A stretch of DNA of 64,000 nucleotides from Chitinispirillaceae bacterium (GTDB lineage: Bacteria > Fibrobacterota > Chitinivibrionia > Chitinivibrionales > Chitinispirillaceae): contig JAFGIW010000172.1 of assembly GCA_016929415.1 (NCBI GenBank), positions 1 to 64,000 of the forward strand, written 5' to 3'. The translations under genes and the position numbers were made by a program. The notes under the pieces were generated by a model. It worked only from the letters and a program-made list of their open reading frames with translations, was not told where the DNA came from and ran no database searches. Positions within the stretch are counted from its first letter, which is position 1; every line of letters begins with the position of its first letter. Positions 56,105 to 64,000 of the stretch are shown here, one piece after another.

Positions 56105-56403
56105 GTTGCCGGAGGCAATTTACCCGACAGGGCGAAACGACCAACAGGAGTGAAGTTTTATTGCCTGTTAGTAGCTGTTTGCTCGACGACATACTCCTTC
56201 CATTTTTTTTGCGCGCTCTTCTTCTGCCCCATGGATGGGGCCTATCTTTTAAATCTATTAGGTACATCAAGCGTCCACATCTCTGCCTCGTTTCACCGTC
56301 ATCCCATCCCGGTTATTGTCCTATCTTTAAGATAAGTTCCGCAATTTCACATCCCCAATAATTTCCCGGCGATTCCTCACCATACTCCGTAAATCCTGCT
56401 GAA

Positions 56404-56421
56404 ATGTGATGCCCATCACAT
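56404..56421. promoter_or_regulatory. CRP-like binding site
   Basis: ATGTGATGCCCATCACAT is a perfect inverted repeat and contains TGTGA-N6-TCACA, the consensus of CRP-family activators. There is no gene start within 1 kb in either direction that it would clearly serve. Confidence 0.45.
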
Positions 56422-56452
56422 ACTGTTCAACAGATTCGGATTATCTTTCTCG

Positions 56453-56474
56453 ATACTGTTCATTTGAACAGTAT
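56453..56474. promoter_or_regulatory. Palindrome, candidate operator
   Basis: ATACTGTTCA and TGAACAGTAT pair perfectly around TT. The half ATACTGTTCA also occurs at 56420-56429, overlapping the CRP-like box, 33 bp upstream. A full site plus half-site next to a CRP box looks like a control region. Confidence 0.4.
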
Positions 56475-56571
56475 GTTTCACCCAATAGTTCCGCGACCAT
56501 CACATGCAGCACAAGAATTAGGAAATCTACAGGTGCCATCAACGGCCGTACTCCCCTGTATTGGTATAGTG

Positions 56572-58473
56572 TTATCTGAAAATCTGCTGCACAAACATCC
56601 GTCGGCCCTCCTTTACAACAAACAGATACACCCCTTTTGACATCGGGGGAAGAGCGATCGAGGGGGATGTTGATGCTGGCACCAGAACCCGGCCACCGAT
56701 ATCCAGCAGTGATGCGGTGGCGGTTCGATCACCTGAGGTCCAATCAATGCGATTGTTGGTGCAATGCAAACTGATGGTACGGTTTTTACGGGCACGAAGA
56801 GATGCAATTCCTGCATCCGCAGTTTTACTCATCTGAATATTATCAAGATATACCGGGAGTAGTGAACCACCTAGATTAATCTGGAATATTCCCGCATCAG
56901 TTGATGAATCGGGCACAACAGTAATGGTGTGGGTGGTTTTTTCAGACGTCAGGTAGCATAATGCACCTCCCTGAAAATGCCATGTTTCTGCAGTGGAGAG
57001 ACCAACGAAAATTTCCCGTTCATCGGTTGACCATGCATCGAGGAGAATCGTATAGGTTGCTCCGCTATCAAGAGTAAGATCACTTTGTGATATCTGGATT
57101 CCCCAGTTTATTGTGTCAGTAGCGGCAATGGAAACCATACACTGTTCATCAGTAAATGAGGCAGTTGCCTCATTTCCATTTTTTGTGTCAACCCATGTAA
57201 ACCATGATGTTTTACTTGTAAATCCTCCATTCAGAAGCATGTTGCTACCGGCATCAGAAGTGAACGTTGCGATAAGCGAAGAATTCTCATTTATCGTAAG
57301 GGTCAAAGGGTTGTCTGTTGCAGTAGACGCCCCGCTCCACCCTTTAAAGATCCATCCACCAGTAGGTACCGCGGTAAAGGTTACTACCGTCCCCTTCGCT
57401 ACAAGTTGCGTAGCGGTGGACACATTTATTTTGCCGTTTCCCTGTACCGTGGTGAGCAGTAATGCTGAATCGGCATTTTGAGTTGCCGGCCGTGCGAGAA
57501 GCCTCCCATGAATCCATCTACCCGATTCAGAGAGGTCGGCATCGGTCCATACACCTTTGGTTGAAGCTGTTGGCACTAATTCGGAACATCCCTCATCGAT
57601 GTTTGAAAGGGACCAGTTTGCCCATGAGATTCCATTAAAATCTGCCCAATCAAGCCAGGTCGCTGCTTCATCCAGATAGAGTGTCGAATCAGTCTTTCCA
57701 CCAGATGCATCGGTGATACCGAATTCGGTTATAAAAACAGCCACATTGTTACTCATTGCAGTCTCTGCATTTTTCCGTAACGATGCGCCATGAGTTCCAG
57801 CATAAAAATGGAGAGTATACGCCACATTGGAGTCTGTTAAAGGTGCTTTTGATGCCGTTGCAGGGTCTGCAGACCAGTTTGGGGTTCCGACAACAATCAG
57901 GTTCGAGCTGTACTGACGGATCACGGGAATAATCGAATCTGCATAGTTGCGTATATCATCCCAGGTGTCATATCCGTTGTTACCGGTACCATTTTCGTTA
58001 TCTGGCTCATTCCAAATTTCCCATATGATATTGGGGGTATTCTGGTAGGTGCGTGCCATTTCGGAAAAAAACTCTTTTGCCGCAGGAATGTGCTGGTTAG
58101 CATTATGATCATGCCAATCGACCAGAATATAGATGCCGTTTTCGATAGCTGCATCAACTACAGTTTTGGCATAGTTGATCTGTTGTTCTGGTTTTTTTAA
58201 ATACCCACCGGGATATTCGACAGCAATTGCGGCTCTGACAAGTGATGCATTCCACCCTGTAGCAACCGTACGGATAACATCACTGTTATATAGTTTTTCA
58301 CCTCCCCATATCGACCAGTATAGACTTGGACCGGCTACCTGTACCGGTTCATCACTAGTACCAACTATTTTTGACCCCTTCCTCCTGATAGCTCCATTTT
58401 GTGATACAGGAGATGCGAAAATGCTTGCTACCATACAACCCAACAACACCATGCAACTACATGACAACTTCAT
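56572..58473 (-). CDS. Secreted GH5 cellulase with CBM-like and sorting-type domains
   Basis: A 633-residue secreted glycoside hydrolase family 5 enzyme, probably an endo-beta-1,4-glucanase. Signal peptide about 1-21 (CMVLLGCMVASIFASP). The GH5 domain (about 25-330) shows IYILVDWHDHNANQH, the acid/base Glu in IIWEIWNEPDN (about 155), FYAGTHGASLR, and the nucleophile Glu in VAVFITEFGITDASGG (about 250). A short beta domain follows (about 345-405; GGWIFKGWSG), then a CBM4/9-like jelly roll (about 410-560; NMLLNGGFTSKTSWFTW) and a short sorting-type tail (about 570-633; LLDIGGRVLVP, PMSKGVYLFVV). AAGGAG lies 6 nt before the ATG. The codons look AT-richer than those of the surrounding genes. Confidence 0.92.
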   Translation of the reverse strand: MKLSCSCMVLLGCMVASIFASPVSQNGAIRRKGSKIVGTSDEPVQVAGPSLYWSIWGGEKLYNSDVIRTVATGWNASLVRAAIAVEYPGGYLKKPEQQINYAKTVVDAAIENGIYILVDWHDHNANQHIPAAKEFFSEMARTYQNTPNIIWEIWNEPDNENGTGNNGYDTWDDIRNYADSIIPVIRQYSSNLIVVGTPNWSADPATASKAPLTDSNVAYTLHFYAGTHGASLRKNAETAMSNNVAVFITEFGITDASGGKTDSTLYLDEAATWLDWADFNGISWANWSLSNIDEGCSELVPTASTKGVWTDADLSESGRWIHGRLLARPATQNADSALLLTTVQGNGKINVSTATQLVAKGTVVTFTAVPTGGWIFKGWSGASTATDNPLTLTINENSSLIATFTSDAGSNMLLNGGFTSKTSWFTWVDTKNGNEATASFTDEQCMVSIAATDTINWGIQISQSDLTLDSGATYTILLDAWSTDEREIFVGLSTAETWHFQGGALCYLTSEKTTHTITVVPDSSTDAGIFQINLGGSLLPVYLDNIQMSKTADAGIASLRARKNRTISLHCTNNRIDWTSGDRTATASLLDIGGRVLVPASTSPSIALPPMSKGVYLFVVKEGRRMFVQQIFR

Positions 58474-58957
58474 GATCTACTCCTTCATCATTGTATAAAT
58501 ATCCACAGCCCCGACTCATCCGCCCCTGCAATAGTTCCCAGAGGAACGTAACGGTTGTGATGGAGACAGCAATTCAATTGAGCTATTATAACTTCTGCAG
58601 TAGAAACGATACGCTCTGGGCAAACTTTGATGTCACTGTCACTCTTTAAACGTAAAGTTTCCAACTCAAAACGCTGTTTATGTTGTACTGTTTTCGCGTC
58701 TTGCATCACAATGCGGTACTACAAAACCACTGCTGCAGGCACAACGCGTACTGATAAAACTCTGTTACAAAGTACGCAATGTGGGTTATGAAAACTTATT
58801 TGAATTCTTTACATTATTTGTTTTTAACAAAACAAGGCCATTACAGGCTTATGTTAATTGTTTTGCAAAGGATTTACAGATAAAATGCGAAACAGAATAG
58901 CTGCTGTATACACATGGTTGTGTATATCCGGTAACAGGGGATTAATAAGTGGGAGTG
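58474..58957. other. Upstream region of the cellulase gene
   Basis: About 484 bp, AT-rich. It should contain the cellulase promoter (minus strand); a TATAAT occurs on the minus strand around 58582-58587, without a good -35 box. An inverted repeat lies at 58907-58926. A 73-codon minus-strand frame (58488-58709) runs into the cellulase leader but has no recognisable content. Confidence 0.45.
58907..58926. promoter_or_regulatory. Inverted repeat between regulator and cellulase genes
   Basis: TATACACA (58907-58914) and TGTGTATA (58919-58926) flank TGGT. It lies 31 bp after the regulator stop, in the path from regulator to cellulase. No U-run follows on the minus strand, so an operator is as likely as a transcript end. 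Confidence 0.35.
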
Positions 58958-60091
58958 TTACTGTTCACTGTCCGATGCAGTACCTCTAAACTGCCTGGGG
59001 GAGATACCTGTGGTCTCTTTGAAAATTCGATTAAAGTGTGTTACATTGTTATAGCCTACCTTTCCGGCAATCTCAACAACGTTACGATCGGTCTCTAGCA
59101 GGAGTCTTTTCGCTTCAGCGATCCGTATCGCATTAAGGTACTTCTTATAGCTGCAGCTTTTATTTTCACGAAGGAGCTGCGAAATTTTTGCGGGTAGCAC
59201 ACCTGCTTCACTTGCTACCCGATTAACGGTCAGATCAGGGTTTTTATACTCTTTTGCTATACAGGCAACAACTCTGTTGAGCTGCTCATCGGTACTGTTT
59301 TCTACCTCCAGTGGTTCATATGAGATAACCACCTTTTTCTCATTACGGTATATTGAGCTTTTATACATGAGAAATATAAGGATGTAGAGTATCACCCAGA
59401 CTCCACACGCACCTGACCACAGCACGCCTCGCGAAAACATGTTTTTATGGAACGACAATTTATGCAGTGTAAAAGAGTAGGGAATATTTACCTGATTGGT
59501 ATAGCCATTCTCCAGAATGATCTCGGCAACCTCTCTATAGGTCTCCTTTGGTAAAGAATCATCGGGTAATGAATTATGGACAAACCACCAGGTAGGTACG
59601 GCAAATGTTTTAAGCGGGGCGGTAAATTGTTCAAATTTATTCTGACACTTGAAAGCTTTAGAAAGAAACCGATACGTCAGGAGTTTTGACTCGTCGGTAA
59701 ATCCCGGAATATTTGTGTAGATAAAAACATTCAGATCCTGTGGTATATTTGAGGTTATATCAATCGAGAAATTGTCATAGTTCGACAGGTTTCTGAACTG
59801 AGCACCTTTTTTAAGCTTCAGTTTTATCCCAGCATACGGGTATTGCTGCTTGTTCCTCAGGGTATATGCAATCGAAATTCCGGTCGAATCGATGGAAAAC
59901 AGATCAAGCTGCGAATTACCGTCTGAGGCACGATCATCAAAAGCCTCGATATCAGTACTGCTTAGTCTGGGGAACACAATGAGGGTGCGATTATAGAGCG
60001 ATAACAGAAATAAAAGGGAAAAGACAATCGGTGGAAGTAAATAGAGTTTTTTTGTGTGAATGTAGTGAACTGCGTCTACTAATTTTCTCAT
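58958..60091 (-). CDS. Membrane-spanning AraC-family transcription regulator
   Basis: A 377-residue one-piece sensor-regulator. Order: membrane helix 1 (about 18-36; YLLPPIVFSLLFLLSLY); an extracytoplasmic beta-rich domain (about 37-225) with GIKLKLKKGAQFRNLSNYDN and NVFIYTNIPGF, resembling carbohydrate-binding jelly rolls; membrane helix 2 (about 226-247; VLWSGACGVWVILYILIFLM); and a cytoplasmic AraC domain (about 268-370) with VNRVASEAGVLPAKISQLLR, VVEIAGKVGYNNVTHFNRIF and TGISPRQFRG. It would read an external signal and bind DNA without a kinase. It lies upstream of the cellulase on the same strand, so that gene is the likely target. The AT-rich composition matches the cellulase. Confidence 0.87.
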   Translation of the reverse strand: MRKLVDAVHYIHTKKLYLLPPIVFSLLFLLSLYNRTLIVFPRLSSTDIEAFDDRASDGNSQLDLFSIDSTGISIAYTLRNKQQYPYAGIKLKLKKGAQFRNLSNYDNFSIDITSNIPQDLNVFIYTNIPGFTDESKLLTYRFLSKAFKCQNKFEQFTAPLKTFAVPTWWFVHNSLPDDSLPKETYREVAEIILENGYTNQVNIPYSFTLHKLSFHKNMFSRGVLWSGACGVWVILYILIFLMYKSSIYRNEKKVVISYEPLEVENSTDEQLNRVVACIAKEYKNPDLTVNRVASEAGVLPAKISQLLRENKSCSYKKYLNAIRIAEAKRLLLETDRNVVEIAGKVGYNNVTHFNRIFKETTGISPRQFRGTASDSEQ

Positions 60092-60209
60092 TGCATATCC
60101 TGATATTAATAGAATACAAGGGCTGAAGTTGTACTATGGGTTTATGGTGGTTGTATCGTTACAGGAGAAGATACTATCGTGACTCAGGTTTTCCTAAATG
60201 CTTTTTTAC

Positions 60210-60375
60210 CCTATAAATTCCGCAGTTGAACGTGAGTGATATGTATAACAGCATGTTACAGATTGGATTATAAAAAGCGCAGGAGTGCCCGGGGAGGCAC
60301 GTTGAGCATTTTTATAAACCAAGATGTGGTATGATGTTACGCAGAGTACCGCGGAGCAACTGTGGAATTTATAGG
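60210..60375. mobile_element. Small inverted-repeat element (MITE-like or IS remnant), 166 bp
   Basis: CCTATAAATTCCGCAGTTG (60210-60228) and CAACTGTGGAATTTATAGG (60357-60375) are 19-bp inverted ends with one mismatch. The interior has no transposase. The right end lies 7 bp from the CRISPR-type repeat. Flanks are T-rich on both sides; an exact target duplication is not clear. Confidence 0.5.
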
Positions 60376-60966
60376 TTTTATAGTCACTATCCCCGCGCGA
60401 ACGGGGGAAACGAGAGCGGAACGTTCGAACAGCAGACTCCCGATGTTCCGTTTGATATCGCGCACGTTCCAGTTGCACTTTATCGCCTGGAGTTCGTAGA
60501 ACGTCCGTTTTAAGGGATCATCAACCTTTAAAAGCTCGACAAAATGGGAAAATGACAGTAACGACAGGATCTTTTCTATGGGATATTCGAACAGCACAGC
60601 CGCGTTGGTCCCGGATTCATCGGACGGTGCCTGATGAATCTTCGGCAACGCACGGCCCGATTTTCTTCCGGATTGTGCAGACACTGTCTGCATAATTTGT
60701 GGGTAACGGCGGTAAAATTGCTTGTAAATTTCAAGACTACGGTACGACACGCCGGGAATTCTCTTTCTGCTCAATTCATTGGAAAGCCTGACAATAAGCT
60801 TGTCACCATACCGCGCCCGGTCTATACCCTTCTGTTCATATTCGACGATGTAGGCGCCGATCATCCAGTTACGTAAGGTATAGGCGATGTTCACTCCTTG
60901 CGAAGCGCGTAAAAGAGTTGTTTCATTCGTAGAGTTGATTGCTCGGACAAGTTGGTTGAATTTCAT
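60337..60966 (-). pseudogene. Truncated DUF1016 (YhcG-like) nuclease gene
   Basis: The frame encodes 209 residues. The first about 185 are a good DUF1016 N-terminal domain: VNIAYTLRNWMIGAYIVEYE (about 25-44), LSFSHFVELLKVDDPLKRTF (about 137-156) and NWNVRDIKRNIGSLLFERSA (about 165-184). Homology stops at FERSAL. The remaining codons come from the CRISPR-type repeat at 60383-60411 and the inverted-repeat element. The C-terminal PDDEXK nuclease domain is missing. Full-length relatives have about 340-370 residues. The gene begins 19 bp after the end of the broken cas3, in the place where Cascade genes would be expected. Confidence 0.8.
60383..60411. CRISPR. Single orphan CRISPR-type repeat (type I-E-like)
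   Basis: A 29-nt stretch from GTCACTATCCCC to GGGGGAAAC has the CCCCG-(6 nt)-CGGGG hairpin of type I-E repeats and the right length. No second copy is seen within the window, so there is no array now. It lies directly at the broken end of the DUF1016 gene and downstream of cas3 remains. The assignment rests on motif, length and context. Confidence 0.5.
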
Positions 60967-60985
60967 CGGATTTCCTTAATTCGAA

Positions 60986-63240
60986 TCATTCATCTATTTC
61001 CGCCGGATCGTCATCCTTATGCGGCCTCAACCCCCATCGGTCATAGATAAAAACTCTCGTACCTATTTTAAAGATAATTCCGGCGGGACATTCATCGATA
61101 ATTTCCGGTTTTTCATCTTCCGCGATACCTCCAGCCCAATGTCCGGGAATGGTGAGAAAGCGAAAAGTTACGCCGAACGGCGACGGTATCTCGCGTCCGA
61201 AATCAACGATCCGGTCTCCACCGCCGAGGCGTGTGGTGATTTTTGACGAGATGTCGCCGAAAGTGTATTCCCCGAACTCTTTGTCCCATTTGACAAGGTT
61301 AATTGCGGCGGTTTGCCCTTGTGCGTGAATGATGCCTTCGATATAGTTGGAATGCCGTTGCCATGCATCTTTCTGTCGCCGATCCCATGCGGAATCCGCG
61401 ATAATCCGCTGCAGACATTCTTTATGCATTGCCGTTTCAACAAGGTGGCGGTTCATTGCAGGGATGTCGATTGTCGGGTGTGTTTCAAGAAGCCGCCAGG
61501 TCGCTTCAAGGATGCGTAAATCCGGGTAAACCGTTCCTATTCCGTGCGGACCGCGCGCTTCTCCGTTCGAGTGAATATGAACAGATACATCACGATTTTC
61601 GGGTACAAGGACAATTACCTTCGGAATTCGGTAATCATGCGGCCGTTCTTTCTGTTTGCGATTCCGGTGCCGATGCAACCTGCCGATTCGCTGGAGAAGG
61701 ACATCGATGGGGCATAAATCGGTAATCAAGAAATCGGCATCAAGATCGAGGCTCTGCTGTACTGTCTGCGTTGCAACGACTACACTGCCCCCAGCAGGCC
61801 TTGTTTTCCCATAAGCATCTTCCAGTGCCTTGTCGAGCGCTATGCGGTCTTCCTTTGAAAAACGGGAGTGGTGCGGAGCCGGTACGCCGTCGCGCGCAGG
61901 TGAGCATGCGAAACCGTGAGCGACGAAAACAACACCTGATCGACCGTTCCGACGATAATGCAACCGGCGAGGTATCGTTTCGGGTGTTCGGCGGCCCAGC
62001 CCCGGTAACGGAACCGTTCCTTGTCATCGTCATTCCACAGAACTTCGAACGGCGCAAGACGCAACCCTGTGGTATCATCGGTCCGCAGATAACCGGGCAC
62101 TGCCAATATAACCGGTGGCGCGTTTCCACCGAAAGTTGATCTGATATACTGCAAGATGCGGGCATGAATCTGTGTCGCTGCGGTCCTTGTAGGCAGGGCG
62201 AAATACATTCCGTCAACTTTTCGTGCATGGAACAGACGCAGAAAGTAACGGAATGCGGCTTCGGTTTTACCCGAGCCTGTTTCAGCTTCAATAATAGTGA
62301 TGGAACCGTTGAGGGGCATTTCGAGAGACTCGATCGCAATCTGTACCCCGCGCGGAGTGAATTGAGGGCCGAAAACGCCGGAGAATGTAATAAGTTCCGG
62401 TCCGAGTGCATCGATAGCCGGCCTGGGATTGAGAAAAAGTCGATCGCAAATTTGCCGTGCTCGTTCGCAAGAAAAAATGAACCGGTCGGGATCGCCTTCA
62501 TTCGAAAATGGGAAAAAATCCTCATCGGATGCCAGCCAGTCGGCCAGCATCACAAGCCCGGAAAAAGCGTGCTGAAGTTGCGGCAGTGCGGGAAGACGCG
62601 GGCAGCCTTCATTTACATATGCTACTGGAAATCGTGACTTCGTCAAATTCATCAAACGGCCGGTTCCTTCAATGGGGTCGAGGTTCCGATACGGCCGCCA
62701 GAGGGCCGGATTTGCATTTCCCCCTCTGCATGAAACCGGTCTACCGTGATGACAGAGGGCCGCGATTAACAATCGACATGCGGAATCATCATCAGCCCAC
62801 CCGGTCATTTCCGGTAATCCTATCGCGCCGAAAAGACTGCGTTGCTCGTTACAGTCGCAGTCAAAAAGCCATACGGTTTGTGAAACATGGCCTTCAATGA
62901 ACGCCGGTTTGATCAACGCCTTGTTCTGGAACCCCACATTGAATTTACCTATATCATGCAAGGCCGCAAGAACGCATAACCTAGTCTGTTGAATAGTTTC
63001 GAGGTCTTCCATGCCTCCGCATGCGGCAATTCTTCTCCGGATTACCGGCTGCTCAAGGAGCACCATCGTGCATGCCGCCACATCGGCGCAGTGGTCGATT
63101 AACGGGTGCCAGTCGGTAACGATGCCGTCTTTATCTTTTGACAACTTTCCCCAAAAATCAGTCGGTTGACCTTTCACTCGAGGTCGTCCCCCTACCCCTG
63201 CATCGGATATTAAAATATCACTGCCCGCCGACAGTGCCAC
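60986..63240 (-). pseudogene. cas3: Broken cas3 (HD nuclease-helicase) with internal deletion and frameshift
   Basis: Two consecutive frames make one decayed Cas3. The first (61840-63240) has the HD nuclease domain (DWHPLIDHCADVA near 43, LAALHDIGK near 95, a later LCHHGRPV), Walker A IIEAETGSGKTEAAFRYFL (near 315), YFALPTRTAATQIHARI and GCIIVGTVDQVLFSSLTVSH. The second frame (about 61885 down to 60986) resumes at APHHSRFSKEDRIALDKALE, then VVVATQTVQQSLDLDADFLI and LLQRIGRLHRHRNRK, and ends with FKIGTRVFIYDRWGLRP. The stretch between, which should carry the DEVH box and the SAT motif, is absent, and the frame shifts at the junction (about 61870-61885). Helicase activity cannot remain. No cascade, cas1 or cas2 genes are present. 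Confidence 0.88.
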
Positions 63241-63301
63241 ACGATCTGGTTCTCACAGCCTACAGCCTATAGCCCACTGTCTCCCTACTCCCAACTCCCA
63301 A

Positions 63302-63886
63302 TTACCTACCCCCCTTTACAATTCCCCTCCCGGCCGCAAACGCCTTCAGGTTGCTCTCCACCACCTTCTCCCCTTTACGCTCGAACGTTTCCCGGATGAC
63401 CCTTTCGAAGGTGGCAACCGCAAGCGCGGGAATGAACGCCGAAGCGATACCGATGAGCACAATGTTCGCCGCGTAGGCTGGCCCGGCGGTCTGTGCGATC
63501 TTTTTCGCATTGACGGCGATGTGGCCGGAGATTTTACCTAGCTGCTCCTCAATAAATTGTGATTCGGGATAATCGGGGATATTGACCACCGGATCAAGCG
63601 ACGTAATGTACCTGCCGTTTTCCGCAAGCAGCGACAGACACCGCAGCCCCTCGATCGGTTCCATGCTGATGATGCAGTCGGCCGTTCCCGAAGGAACCAG
63701 GTCGCTCTCGATGACCCGGTCGCTGATGCGCACCTGGGCCTGGACCGCGCCGCCGCGCTGCGCCATGCCGTGGACTTCCGACTGCCGGACATTAAAGCCG
63801 TCGCACATCGCGCACCGGGAAAGAATCGTCGCCGACGAGACCACACCCTGACCGCCCACGCCCGCAAGGATAATGTCGTAGTTCAT
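63302..63886 (-). CDS. iorB: Indolepyruvate:ferredoxin oxidoreductase beta subunit
   Basis: A 194-residue gamma-type domain of 2-oxoacid:ferredoxin oxidoreductases. IILAGVGGQGVVSSATILSR (about 5-24) is the glycine-rich opening, followed by QSEVHGMAQRGGAVQAQVRI (about 35-54), both typical. With IorA it decarboxylates aryl pyruvates from aromatic amino acids to aryl-acetyl-CoA and reduces ferredoxin. The start overlaps the iorA stop (ATGA). It could feed phenylacetyl-CoA or reduced ferredoxin into the aromatic pathway. Confidence 0.93.
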   Translation of the reverse strand: MNYDIILAGVGGQGVVSSATILSRCAMCDGFNVRQSEVHGMAQRGGAVQAQVRISDRVIESDLVPSGTADCIISMEPIEGLRCLSLLAENGRYITSLDPVVNIPDYPESQFIEEQLGKISGHIAVNAKKIAQTAGPAYAANIVLIGIASAFIPALAVATFERVIRETFERKGEKVVESNLKAFAAGRGIVKGGR

Positions 63887-64000
63887 GATGCCGCTTTACC
63901 TTTCGATGATTTCTTCAGATGCTGGATGCACCCCCTGCGGGCGATGATCACCGAGAAGCCTTCGTAGTTCAGCTCCTTTCGCAGCAGCACAACATTCTTC
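63883..64000 (-). CDS. iorA: Indolepyruvate:ferredoxin oxidoreductase alpha subunit (C-terminal part)
   Basis: Only the last 38 codons are in the window. LRKELNYEGFSVIIARRGCI, then a Lys-rich end, matches the stretch of IorA that follows the thiamine-binding domain (SVIIAR.PC). The protein ends here without the C-terminal two-cluster ferredoxin domain of many archaeal and bacterial IorA proteins; such short forms exist, but a truncation cannot be excluded. The stop codon TGA (63883-63885) overlaps the iorB start by 4 nt. Confidence 0.75.
   Translation of the reverse strand, partial: KNVVLLRKELNYEGFSVIIARRGCIQHLKKSSKGKAAS

Larger units (their letters stand above)
56105..56571. other. Intergenic region downstream of the cellulase
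   Basis: About 467 bp between two genes that converge on it (orphan tail on plus, cellulase on minus). It has no supported gene, yet it carries strong promoter-type signals: a CRP-like box at 56404-56421 and a 10-bp palindrome at 56453-56474 with an upstream half-copy. Confidence 0.5.

Noticed and set aside
58488-58709. 73-codon minus-strand frame upstream of the cellulase
   Set aside because: It covers the likely promoter and leader of the cellulase and has no family match.
60383-63240. A working CRISPR-Cas system or a new cas3-DUF1016 defence system
   Set aside because: cas3 lacks essential helicase motifs, the DUF1016 gene lacks its nuclease domain, and only one repeat is present. Decay explains the layout better than function.

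Overview
The window looks like a chromosomal segment of a strict anaerobe of the FCB group, most likely a Fibrobacterota/Chitinispirillia-type organism. Support: a giant secreted protein and a GH5 cellulase with FlgD-like, sorting-type C-terminal domains; a membrane-spanning AraC regulator; pyruvate:ferredoxin and indolepyruvate:ferredoxin oxidoreductases; an ADP-forming acyl-CoA synthetase; and no respiratory-chain genes. The lineage is inferred by eye from protein style, not from a phylogenetic marker.

Layout. 1-8.3 kb: the tail of one secreted repeat protein and a complete 2525-residue paralogue, with duplicated 3' flanks. 8.6-12.2 kb: pyruvate:ferredoxin oxidoreductase. 12.3-16.5 kb: an exported unknown, a hybrid histidine kinase and a membrane-anchored unknown. 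16.8-21.3 kb: folE, carB and a tautomerase. 21.8-46.4 kb: a large aromatic catabolic island. 46.7-55.7 kb: a double-GntR regulator, an SDR, an AAA ATPase, a CoA-transferase/GNAT fusion, a FabH-like synthase and an ADP-forming acyl-CoA synthetase. 56.1-60.1 kb: an AT-richer insert with a cellulase and its probable membrane-bound AraC regulator. 60.2-63.2 kb: CRISPR-Cas wreckage (cas3 with an internal deletion, a truncated DUF1016 nuclease gene, one orphan repeat and a small inverted-repeat element). 63.3-64 kb: iorB and the end of iorA.

How the island works. The genes spell out an almost complete anaerobic benzoate pathway: uptake (SSS symporter with its DUF3311 partner), activation (benzoate-CoA ligase), ATP-driven ring reduction (four-subunit class I benzoyl-CoA reductase of the Azoarcus bzdNOPQ subtype, with ferredoxin bzdM and flavoprotein bzdV), ring hydration, oxidation and cleavage (dienoyl-CoA hydratase, 6-hydroxycyclohexene-carbonyl-CoA dehydrogenase, 6-oxo hydrolase), chain shortening (SDR, SCPx-type thiolase and its DUF35 partner), glutaryl-CoA oxidation (acyl-CoA dehydrogenase with bifurcating-type EtfAB), then crotonase, 3-hydroxybutyryl-CoA dehydrogenase and thiolase to acetyl-CoA. 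An ADP-forming acyl-CoA synthetase nearby could turn acetyl-CoA into acetate and ATP. Most genes lie on the minus strand in tight operons with translational coupling. The double-GntR regulator, divergent from the first thiolase gene, is the obvious candidate regulator. Reduced ferredoxin could come from PFOR, IOR, the BzdV flavoprotein or the bifurcating Etf complex.
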